Assembly: GCA_019348395.1 (NCBI GenBank)
Contig: JAHWJN010000099.1
Span: 1 to 5,132 of the forward strand
DNA from: Chloroflexota bacterium
GTDB taxonomy: Bacteria; Chloroflexota; Limnocylindria; QHBO01
Length of the DNA: 5,132 bases
Direction of reading: 5' to 3'
Shown: in pieces, positions 1 to 5,132 of the stretch
Layout of the letters: each line of letters starts with the position of its first letter
Position numbering within the stretch: position 1 is the first letter of the stretch
Notes under the pieces: model-generated
Told to the model about the DNA's origin: nothing
The model's database searches: none
What the model saw: only the letters and a program-made list of their open reading frames with translations
Position numbers and translations under genes: made by a program

Positions 1-1
1 T

Positions 2-592
2 GACACGATGGCCGCGCGCGAGCCACGGATCAGCGTCCTGCATCGGCCGGGAAAGGAGGGCCTCGGCGCGGCCTACCGCGACGGCTTCCGCTGGGTGCTC
101 GAGCGCCCCGAGGCGCGCGCGGTGGTCCAGATGGACGCCGACTTCAGCCACGACCCGTCCGACCTGCCTCGCCTCCTGGCCCCGCTCATGAGCGGCTCCG
201 ACCTCGTGCTCGGCACTCGCTACATGCGCGGCGGCGATACCGTCGGCTGGCCCTGGTACCGCAAACTCATCAGCCGGGGCGGCACGCTCTTCGCGCGTAC
301 CGTGCTGCTCCTCCCGTACCGGGACCTGACCGGCGGCTTCAAGGCGTGGCGCCACGAGCTGCTCGACGCGATCCGGCTGCGCGAGACGGCGGGCTCGGGG
401 TACGGGTTCCAGATCGAGACCACCTGGTGGGCGCACCGCCGCGGGGCGACGATCGTCCAGGTACCCATCGTCTTCCGGGAGCGGGTGGCCGGATCCTCGA
501 AGATGACCGGCAGCATCGTGCGGGAGGCGATGCTGCTCGTGCTCGCGCTCCGCTGGCGCGCGATCCGGGACGTCCTGCGGCCCGGACGGTGA
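2..592 (+). CDS. Polyprenol-phosphate mannosyltransferase-like GT2 glycosyltransferase (5' partial)
   Basis: This is the C-terminal part of a GT-A fold, family 2 glycosyltransferase of the DPM1/Ppm1 type. Such enzymes transfer mannose (or a related sugar) from GDP-sugar to polyprenyl phosphate at the cytoplasmic face of the membrane. The frame is open to the left edge, and two codons (Asp, Thr) precede the first visible Met at 8, so that Met is probably internal. About 50-60 N-terminal residues are missing, including the usual PTYNE and DDxSxDGT motifs. Counting from the Met at 8, the visible family signatures are HRPGKEGLGAAYRDGF (12-27), the metal-binding DADFSHDP (43-50), GTRY (69-72), WPWYRKLISRGG (81-92), RDLTGGFKAWR (105-115), SGYGFQIE (130-137) and the SKM motif (164-166). 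There is no C-terminal GtrA-like or other membrane domain; the protein ends soon after the catalytic domain with a basic tail. The family is secure. The exact sugar and lipid acceptor are inferred. Confidence 0.9.
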   Translation, partial: DTMAAREPRISVLHRPGKEGLGAAYRDGFRWVLERPEARAVVQMDADFSHDPSDLPRLLAPLMSGSDLVLGTRYMRGGDTVGWPWYRKLISRGGTLFARTVLLLPYRDLTGGFKAWRHELLDAIRLRETAGSGYGFQIETTWWAHRRGATIVQVPIVFRERVAGSSKMTGSIVREAMLLVLALRWRAIRDVLRPGR

Positions 593-706
593 GGTCCACG
601 CTCGTGCGGGGGCGCAGTCCATCGGCTAGCATGGCGCCTCGCCGCCTGCCGCGGTCGCCGACGACCGCATGCCCGGCCACCGCATGACTTCCACAGACCT
701 GAGCCG

Positions 707-2503
707 ATGACGATCCGATCCCGACCGGTCCTCGACCGCAAGCACCGACCACGCTGGCAGGACGAGCTGCGCACGCAGCAGCTGACGATCCTGGGCTTCG
801 CCCTGGCCATCGCCCTGGCCCTCGGCATCTTCGGAGCGGCCGCGTGGAACGGCTACTGGGAGTCGCATCTGCGCCCCGTGGCGGTGGTGGCGGGGGAGTC
901 CTACGACCGCGGCGACCTGGCCCAGCGGGAGTCGATCCTCACCGCCGAGGCGATCGCGACCGTGACCGAGCTGCAGGCGCAGCTGGACGGCGGCCCGCGC
1001 GACCAGCTCATCCAGCAGCAGATCGACAGCCTCAGCGCGGGGTTCAACCAGCTCGCGTCCGACGCGGCGGAATCGCTGGTCGACGGCGCGGTGCTCGCCG
1101 AGCGCGCCGCCGACTTCGGTGTCTCGGTGAGCGACGACGCGGTAGACGCGGAGGTCGCCGAGCGCATGCGCGTCCCGGAGCGCATCCGAGCCCGCCTGAT
1201 CCTGGTCGAGCCTGAGATCACCGAGCCTGCGGACGAGGGCGGTGAGGACGGCGCCGGTGAGGCCGAGGACGGTGAGGCCGAGGACGGCGAGGCCGAGCCG
1301 GCGGAGCCGACCGAGGAGCAGCTCGCCGACGCCCGAGCAGCGGCCGAAGCGGCGCGAGCCCGCGTCGAGGACGGCGAGGACTTCGCCGAGGTGGCCACCG
1401 ACGTGAGCGACCACTTCACTGCCGCGTCGGGAGGCCTCCTCGGCTGGTTCGGCGCCGACGACACGGCCAACGCCGAGTACTTCGAGGCCCTCGCCGGCGC
1501 GGATCCGGGCGACGTCGTCGGCCCGGTCGAGACCGATGGCGGCTTCGCGGTGCTCGAGCTGCTCGACCGTCGTGAGGCGACCGCCGCGGGTCCGCTCGAC
1601 GACCTGCTCGAACGGGAGGGCGTCTCCGACGAGGCGTACCGCGAGTACGTCCGCAGTGAGCTGCTGCTCGAGTCATATCGCGAGCACTTCCTCGACGAGG
1701 TGGTGGGGAGCGAGACGGCGCAGCGCCGCGTGGCGCGCATCGGCATCACGCCGGCGACCGGCGACCCCGTGCCGGAGGAGCGCGCCCGTCACATCCTGGT
1801 CCAGCCGCTCCCGGATGCGGAGAACCAGTCAGAGGCGACCGACGAGCAATGGGAGAACGCTCGCACGGAGATCGAGGAGGTCCGCGCCCGGCTGACCGAG
1901 CCGGACGCCGACTGGTACGAGATCGCGGCGGAAGTCAGCGACGATCCGGGCTCAGGATCGCGCGGCGGCGACCTCGGCTGGTACGACCCCGAGGCGAGCC
2001 CGTTCGTCGAGGAGTTCAGCGAGGCGCTGGCCGAATTGGAGGTCGGCGAGATCAGCGAGCCCGTCAGGACGGAATTCGGCTGGCACGTCATCCAGAAGAC
2101 CGGCGTGCGAGAGAGCCCCGAGGAGCTGGCCGAGCGGCTGGTCTCCGAGCTGCGCGGCGACCCCGATGCCTTCGCCGAGACGGCGCGCACGCTGAGTGAC
2201 GACGGCGGCACGGCGGCCGACGGTGGGGAAGTCGGCTGGATCGCGCCGTATCAGCTCGACCCGATGCACGAGCAGGCCGTCTTCGACCTCACCGAGGTGG
2301 GCGAGGTCAGCGAGCCGATCCAGGACGCCGACGGGACGCTGACCATCTACCAGCTGCTCGAGACGAGCGAGAGCCGCACCGTCGAGGAGGCCCAGCGCAG
2401 CGCCATCTCCGGTGCCGGCTTTGAGCGCTGGCTCGACCAGGAGGTTCGCGCCGGAGTGGAAACCTGGGTGGACCCGCAGTTCGAACCGGCCGCCGGAGGC
2501 TGA
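707..2503 (+). CDS. Membrane-anchored peptidyl-prolyl cis-trans isomerase with parvulin repeats (PrsA/SurA-like)
   Basis: This 598-residue foldase probably assists folding of exported proteins outside the cytoplasmic membrane. A basic N-terminus (1-25) precedes one hydrophobic helix (about 26-47). There is no lipobox Cys, so it is likely an N-in, C-out anchor. A SurA_N-like helical region follows (about 58-160). Three parvulin-like units can be aligned by eye: about 161-289, 359-468 and 471-552. Unit 2 is complete, with ARHIL (His362), GGDLGW (420-425) and FGWHVIQ (His460). Unit 1 has Leu164 and Ala281 at the equivalent His positions. Unit 3 lacks the first strand and has Thr at the second His position. 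Unit 1 is interrupted after its first strand by an acidic Gly/Glu/Asp-rich loop (about 173-203) encoded by 15-bp DNA repeats. The ATG at 707 has no strong Shine-Dalgarno, but the basic-plus-hydrophobic N-terminus directly after it supports this start. mazG follows 4 nt after the stop. The family call is firm; client proteins are unknown. Confidence 0.92.
   Translation: MTIRSRPVLDRKHRPRWQDELRTQQLTILGFALAIALALGIFGAAAWNGYWESHLRPVAVVAGESYDRGDLAQRESILTAEAIATVTELQAQLDGGPRDQLIQQQIDSLSAGFNQLASDAAESLVDGAVLAERAADFGVSVSDDAVDAEVAERMRVPERIRARLILVEPEITEPADEGGEDGAGEAEDGEAEDGEAEPAEPTEEQLADARAAAEAARARVEDGEDFAEVATDVSDHFTAASGGLLGWFGADDTANAEYFEALAGADPGDVVGPVETDGGFAVLELLDRREATAAGPLDDLLEREGVSDEAYREYVRSELLLESYREHFLDEVVGSETAQRRVARIGITPATGDPVPEERARHILVQPLPDAENQSEATDEQWENARTEIEEVRARLTEPDADWYEIAAEVSDDPGSGSRGGDLGWYDPEASPFVEEFSEALAELEVGEISEPVRTEFGWHVIQKTGVRESPEELAERLVSELRGDPDAFAETARTLSDDGGTAADGGEVGWIAPYQLDPMHEQAVFDLTEVGEVSEPIQDADGTLTIYQLLETSESRTVEEAQRSAISGAGFERWLDQEVRAGVETWVDPQFEPAAGG
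1256..1297 (+). repeat. 15-bp tandem repeat encoding an acidic GEAED loop
   Basis: Two identical 15-bp copies of GGTGAGGCCGAGGAC lie at 1256-1270 and 1271-1285. A third partial copy with one change (GGCGAGGCCGAG) is at 1286-1297. Because 15 is a multiple of three, the repeat stays in frame and encodes GEAED-GEAED-GEAE, starting at residue 184 of the foldase. It lies in a loop of the first parvulin unit, where length change should be tolerated. The pattern suggests slippage expansion, and copy number could vary between strains. Confidence 0.9.
2495..2499 (+). promoter_or_regulatory. Shine-Dalgarno of mazG
   Basis: GGAGG lies 8 nt before the ATG at 2508, inside the last codons of the foldase gene. 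It decides the mazG start in favour of 2508 over an in-frame ATG at 2412, which would overlap the foldase gene by about 90 nt. It also suggests translational coupling, because the foldase stop codon falls between the site and the start. Confidence 0.8.
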
Positions 2504-2507
2504 TCCG

Positions 2508-3620
2508 ATGAGCGCGGATCGGTCGCGCAGCATCGACGGCCTGATCGCCGCGGCCGGTCTCGACCCGGGAGCCGGGATCCAGCTCGTCGACGTCGACCGG
2601 GTGGCGGCCGTCCCGTTCGACCCGGCCCTCCCGCTCGTCCTCCTGCGTGCCACGGCCCAAACCGATGCTCCTGCCGCCCTGCCGGGCCGGCACGCGCGTC
2701 GGGACACGCTCTCGGTTCTGCGGGCGCTGTATCCGGATGCGCACCCGGTCCGTTCCCTGCCCGCGGGCGACGAGCGCCCGCTGGCGGATCTCGACCACGC
2801 GACCCTCAGCGCGGGAGACTGGTACCTGGCGCCCCTCGACCCGGTCGACAACCTTGCCAGCCCGCACGGCATGGCGGCGATCAGTGCCCGCCTGCGCGCG
2901 CCCGATGGGTGCCCATGGGACAGGAAGCAGACGCATCTGTCGCTGCGCCCGTATCTGCTCGAGGAGGCCTATGAGACCCTCGACGCGATCGAGAACGGCA
3001 CCCCGGCCGACCTGGCGGAAGAGCTCGGCGATCTGCTGCTGCAGGTGATCCTCCACGCGCAGTTCGCCGCGGAGGAGGGCGCGTTCGACCTGACCGACGT
3101 CTACCGCTCCATCGCCGCCAAGATCGTCCGGCGCCACCCCCATGTCTTCGGCGGGCTCGAGGTGGACGGCGAACGGCAGGTCCTCAGCAACTGGGAGACG
3201 ATCAAGGCCGGCGAGCGCGAGGCGCGGGGCAAGGGGCACGAGGGCGCGTTCGGCGGCGTGGCGCGGGCCCTGCCGGCGCTCCCGGCCAGCCGTGAGATTC
3301 AGGATCGGGCCTCGTCGCTGGGCTGGGACTGGGAGTCGATCAACGGCGTCTGGGAGAAGATCGCGGAGGAGCTCGACGAGCTGCGTGGCGCCCAGGGCGA
3401 CGAGGAGCGTCTTCACGAGGTCGGCGACGTTCTGTTCGCGCTCGTCAATCTCGCCCGCTGGATGAAGGTCGACCCCGAGGAGGCACTCCGCACCGCGAAC
3501 TCGCGGTGGATCGCGCGCTACCGCCGGGTGGAGGCACTGGCCGCGGAGCGGGGAATCGAGCTCGAGTCGCTGTCGCTGGGCGAGAAGGACGAGCTGTGGG
3601 ACCTGGTGAAGGCTCGATAG
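2508..3620 (+). CDS. mazG: Nucleoside triphosphate pyrophosphohydrolase MazG
   Basis: MazG enzymes hydrolyse (d)NTPs, especially non-canonical ones, to NMP and pyrophosphate in the cytoplasm. From the ATG at 2508 the protein has 370 residues, longer than E. coli MazG (about 263). The classic signature CPWDRKQTHLSLRPYLLEEAYE spans 135-156. The first metal-binding set is E153xxE156 with E172xxD175. RRHPHVFG (208-215) and SNWETIKAGE (227-236) follow, and the second set is E288xxE291 with E304xxD307. Both MazG units therefore keep the acidic residues expected for Mg2+ binding. The first 120 or so residues resemble the C-terminal half of the tetrapyrrole (uroporphyrin-III C/SAM) methylase domain found in YabN-type fusions, with YPDAHPV at 75-81 and a later Pro/Leu-rich linker. 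The methylase GxGPGD start is absent. The gene sits 4 nt after the foldase and 14 nt before the GT4 gene, so it is probably co-transcribed with both. The MazG assignment is secure; the methylase remnant is a judgement by eye. Confidence 0.95.
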   Translation: MSADRSRSIDGLIAAAGLDPGAGIQLVDVDRVAAVPFDPALPLVLLRATAQTDAPAALPGRHARRDTLSVLRALYPDAHPVRSLPAGDERPLADLDHATLSAGDWYLAPLDPVDNLASPHGMAAISARLRAPDGCPWDRKQTHLSLRPYLLEEAYETLDAIENGTPADLAEELGDLLLQVILHAQFAAEEGAFDLTDVYRSIAAKIVRRHPHVFGGLEVDGERQVLSNWETIKAGEREARGKGHEGAFGGVARALPALPASREIQDRASSLGWDWESINGVWEKIAEELDELRGAQGDEERLHEVGDVLFALVNLARWMKVDPEEALRTANSRWIARYRRVEALAAERGIELESLSLGEKDELWDLVKAR

Positions 3621-3634
3621 CCCTGCTGCCGCGC

Positions 3635-4822
3635 GTGCGGCGCGTGGCGATCCTGGTTCACGCCGTGGTGCCGGACGATCCGCGGGTGCGGCGGCAGAGC
3701 GACGCGCTGGCCGACGCCGGCTACGAGGTCGACATCTTCGGCCTGCGCCAGGAGGGCCAGCCGGCGGAGGAGACCGCGGGACGGGTCCGCATCGTGCGCC
3801 TGCCGATCGACCGCGGCCTGGTCGGCTTCGTCCACCATCTGGCCGAGTACCTCTCCTTCACGGCCATGGCGGCGCTTCGCCTGGCGCGCGAGCATCGCCG
3901 GCGCCGATACGACCTGGTCCAGATCGCGACGGTGCCCGACTTCCTGACCGTCGCCGCCCTGCCCGAGAAGCTCGGCGGCGTGCCCCTGCTGCTGGACCTG
4001 CACGAGGACATGCCCGAGTTCTTCCGGGACCGGTTCCGGAGCCTGCTCCTGCGTCCGCTGGTGCCGATCGTGACCGCCGTGGCGCGCGGCGCGGCCGGCG
4101 TCGCGGACGAGATCATCACGGTCCACGAGCCGCTGCGCCGGCTCTCGATCGAGCGCGGCGTCGAGCCGGACCGCATCGGCGTGGTTATGAACAGCGCGGA
4201 CGCTCGACTGTTCGACCCGGCCCGGCACGAGCGCCGGCGGTTCATGGCCGACGGTACCCTGCGGCTCATCCACCACTCGAACCTGCAGCGCATCTACGGG
4301 CTCGACGTGGCAGTCGAGGGGCTGGCGCAGGTGCGTGCCGAGCTGCCGTGGACGCTGGACGTCTACGGGGACGGACCGTGGCGGCCGCACATCGAGACGG
4401 CGATCGCGCGGACGGGGACCGCCGGCCGGGTCACGCTCCACGGCCGCGTGCCGATGGACGACCTGCCGGGCCTGCTTGCCGGCGCCGACATCGGGCTTGT
4501 GCCGTCGCTGTCCGAGCCGTACCTGGAGTACTCGCTCAGCACGAAGCTCCTGGAGTACGCGGCCATGGGGGTCCCCACGATCGCCAGCGATCTCGCCACC
4601 TTTCGCCACCACTTCACCGATGCAGCCATCCGGTTCGTGCCCGGCAGTGACCCCGCGGCCATCGCGCGAGCGGTGGAGGCGTGCGCCGCCGACCCCGACG
4701 GCACGGTGGCGATGGGCACCGAGATGCGCCGGCAGGCGGCTGCCTACGACTGGGAGGTGCAGAAGACGCGCTACCTCGAGATCGTCGGACGCATGTGTGC
4801 CTCGGCCGGACCCGCGGTGTAG
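3635..4822 (+). CDS. GT4-family glycosyltransferase (GT-B fold)
   Basis: This cytoplasmic or membrane-associated glycosyltransferase likely moves a sugar from a nucleotide donor to an envelope glycan, lipid or metabolite; the acceptor cannot be read from sequence. I chose GTG 3635 (395 residues) because the Rossmann strand begins immediately (RRVAILVHAVVPDDPRVRRQ). GTG 3644 and CTG 3623 are alternatives. The upstream in-frame ATG at 3506 would overlap mazG by 115 nt and adds a Gly/Arg-rich stretch with no family resemblance. Visible motifs are DPRV (15-18) near the N-terminus, DLHEDMPE (121-128), the NS motif (186-187) at the domain junction, YGLDVAVEGLA (221-231), DVYGDGP (242-248), LHGRVPMDDLPGLLAGADIGLVPS (268-291) and STKLLEYAAMGVPTIASD (302-319). 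The last is the nucleotide-sugar binding region, with Glu307 in the position of the second Glu of the EX7E motif. There are no clear transmembrane helices. It lies 14 nt after mazG without a strong Shine-Dalgarno directly before the start. Confidence 0.92.
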   Translation: MRRVAILVHAVVPDDPRVRRQSDALADAGYEVDIFGLRQEGQPAEETAGRVRIVRLPIDRGLVGFVHHLAEYLSFTAMAALRLAREHRRRRYDLVQIATVPDFLTVAALPEKLGGVPLLLDLHEDMPEFFRDRFRSLLLRPLVPIVTAVARGAAGVADEIITVHEPLRRLSIERGVEPDRIGVVMNSADARLFDPARHERRRFMADGTLRLIHHSNLQRIYGLDVAVEGLAQVRAELPWTLDVYGDGPWRPHIETAIARTGTAGRVTLHGRVPMDDLPGLLAGADIGLVPSLSEPYLEYSLSTKLLEYAAMGVPTIASDLATFRHHFTDAAIRFVPGSDPAAIARAVEACAADPDGTVAMGTEMRRQAAAYDWEVQKTRYLEIVGRMCASAGPAV

Positions 4823-4825
4823 GAT
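4820..4825 (+). promoter_or_regulatory. Possible -10 element before the tRNA-Pro fragment
   Basis: TAGGAT overlaps the GT4 stop codon and lies 8 nt before the first tRNA-like base at 4834, where a tRNA promoter would place its -10 box. It matches TATAAT at four of six positions. The -35 region at the right distance (about 4797-4802, GTGCCT) is weak. This is a suggestive position only. Confidence 0.3.
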
Positions 4826-4833
4826 CGGCTCCT

Positions 4834-4877
4834 CGGGGCGTAGATCAGTCTGGCAGATCGCCTGCTTTGGGAGCATC
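4834..4877 (+). pseudogene. 5' fragment of a tRNA-Pro (anticodon UGG)
   Basis: The bases match the first half of a bacterial tRNA-Pro. The acceptor 5' strand is CGGGGCG (4834-4840), followed by TA. The D-stem GATC (4843-4846) pairs with GATC (4856-4859) around the loop AGTCTGGCA with its GG pair. The anticodon loop TTTGGGA (4866-4872) carries TGG at 4868-4870. The anticodon stem CCTGC/GCATC pairs only at its three loop-proximal positions; the two outer pairs are lost, so similarity breaks at about 4876. No T-loop (GTTCRANNC) follows anywhere in the window, and no CCA. CACCCCG (4912-4918) could close the acceptor stem with six of seven pairs, but without a T arm the RNA should not be a working tRNA. 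It may be a decay product, a recombination junction or an assembly joint. Confidence 0.6.
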
Positions 4878-4883
4878 GCGGCC

Positions 4884-4900
4884 TGAGCGCTGTGCGCTCA
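4884..4900. repeat. Perfect 7-bp inverted repeat (hairpin)
   Basis: TGAGCGC and GCGCTCA flank a 3-nt TGT loop. The hairpin starts 7 nt after the tRNA-like fragment and 62 nt after the GT4 stop. No T-tract follows (ACCGTTATC), so it is not a standard intrinsic terminator. It could end the operon transcript by another route, protect its 3' end, or be part of the unusual tRNA-like fold. Confidence 0.55.
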
Positions 4901-5004
4901 ACCGTTATCAGCACCCCGTGACCGAGCGAACGTCGCGGAGTTATGCGCGGTCGCTGACGCGCGCCTCGGTGCGTCGGGATAGCGGCGCCTCCATATCTGA
5001 CGAC

Positions 5005-5132
5005 GTGAAAGTCCTCAGGATCGTCTGGACGGGCGTCCAGACGCGCAATTTCGACGACATGGCGGCGTGGAGGGACCGGCTCCCTATCGGACCGGCTCCG
5101 AAACCCTCGCGCCGGCGAGAAGTTGTCGAGGG
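5005..5132 (+). pseudogene. Possible VOC (glyoxalase/dioxygenase superfamily) N-terminal fragment, partial or frameshifted
   Basis: From GTG 5005 the frame reads (M)KVLRIVWTGVQTRNFDDMAAWRDRL, which resembles the first strand and helix of VOC-family proteins (a hydrophobic strand, then TxxFDxM, then an F-Y-R-D-x-L helix). One residue appears missing before RDRL. After codon 26 the resemblance stops. Third-position G/C falls from 24 of 26 codons to 9 of the next 16, whereas the +1 frame has 13 of 16. The change coincides with an 11-bp direct repeat at 16-bp spacing (5073-5099), which could have caused a frameshift. No Shine-Dalgarno precedes the GTG, and the frame is also open upstream. The remainder lies outside the window, so family, start and pseudogene status are all tentative. 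Confidence 0.35.
5073..5099. repeat. 11-bp direct repeat, period 16
   Basis: GGACCGGCTCC occurs at 5073-5083 and 5089-5099, separated by CTATC. A 16-bp duplication is not a multiple of three and would shift the reading frame. It lies where coding character in the putative VOC frame is lost. Confidence 0.7.

Larger units (their letters stand above)
4823..5132. other. Right-end region without an intact gene
   Basis: No complete gene is visible in these 310 bases. The region holds a tRNA-Pro-like 5' half (4834-4877), a 7-bp hairpin (4884-4900), about 100 bases (4901-5004) in which I recognise nothing apart from a spaced ACCGAG/CTCGGT pair (4921-4926, 4965-4970), and a possible VOC gene start (from 5005). 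The mix of gene fragments suggests a decayed or rearranged junction. It could also be a gene edge whose remainder lies outside the window. Confidence 0.6.

Noticed and set aside
627..632. TAGCAT as a -10 box for the foldase operon
   Set aside because: The hexamer is plausible, but no -35-like hexamer sits at 16-18 nt upstream (GTGCGG there), so I do not call a promoter.
901..1749. A 282-codon minus-strand frame, very Ser-rich
   Set aside because: The Ser/Arg/Ala-rich composition is the expected antisense reading of an Asp/Glu/Ala-rich coding sequence, and it sits within the foldase gene.
2307..3416. A 369-codon minus-strand frame across mazG
   Set aside because: It lies entirely opposite the foldase end and mazG, which carry strong family motifs; the antisense translation is an Arg/Pro/Gly-rich shadow.
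3506..3634. N-terminal extension of the GT4 gene from ATG 3506
   Set aside because: It overlaps mazG by 115 nt and translates to a Gly/Arg-rich stretch with no GT4 resemblance; the family fold starts at about 3635.
3518..4876. A 452-codon open frame on the minus strand opposite the GT4 gene
   Set aside because: It mirrors the GT4 gene in GC-rich DNA, where antisense frames stay open easily. Its translation shows no recognisable domain, while the + strand has clear GT4 motifs.
4884..4900. Intrinsic terminator for the GT4 operon
   Set aside because: The stem is good but the downstream bases are ACCGTTATC with no T-run, so only a hairpin is called.
4834..4918. A functional tRNA-Pro with a long variable arm
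   Set aside because: Only 11 nt remain between the hairpin and the candidate acceptor 3' strand, too few for a T arm. No T-loop consensus exists, and the outer anticodon-stem pairs are mismatched.

Overview
The window is one strongly GC-rich bacterial segment, about 70% GC by eye, with all recognisable genes on the + strand. Four genes read clearly in order. They are the 3' part of a polyprenol-phosphate mannosyltransferase-like GT2 gene (cut by the left edge), a membrane-anchored multi-parvulin foldase, a MazG-family nucleotide pyrophosphohydrolase, and a GT4-family glycosyltransferase. The last 310 bases hold no intact gene. They carry what looks like the 5' half of a tRNA-Pro(UGG) gene, a short perfect hairpin, and an apparent N-terminal fragment of a VOC/glyoxalase-type gene running off the right edge. 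I cannot assign the organism firmly. High GC, strong G/C third-position bias, a GTG start and a MazG that keeps part of a YabN-like methylase domain fit a Chloroflexota-like or possibly actinobacterial genome; this is inference.

Layout: 2-592 GT2; 593-706 a short intergenic stretch; 707-2503 peptidyl-prolyl isomerase; 2508-3620 mazG, 4 nt later and with a clear Shine-Dalgarno; about 3635-4822 the GT4 gene, 14 nt after mazG. The last three are spaced like a single transcription unit. The GT2 gene is 114 nt upstream of that unit.

How the genes may work together: the GT2 would supply lipid-linked mannose (or a similar sugar) and the GT4 would transfer a sugar from a nucleotide donor. The foldase would act outside the membrane on secreted proteins, and MazG would clean up non-canonical NTPs. 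This is a housekeeping and envelope neighbourhood, not an evident defence, mobile or biosynthetic system. I did not find a convincing undescribed system. The points most worth a second look are the broken tRNA-Pro and degraded gene at the right end, the MazG with a headless methylase remnant, and the foldase in which only one of three parvulin repeats keeps the full signature.
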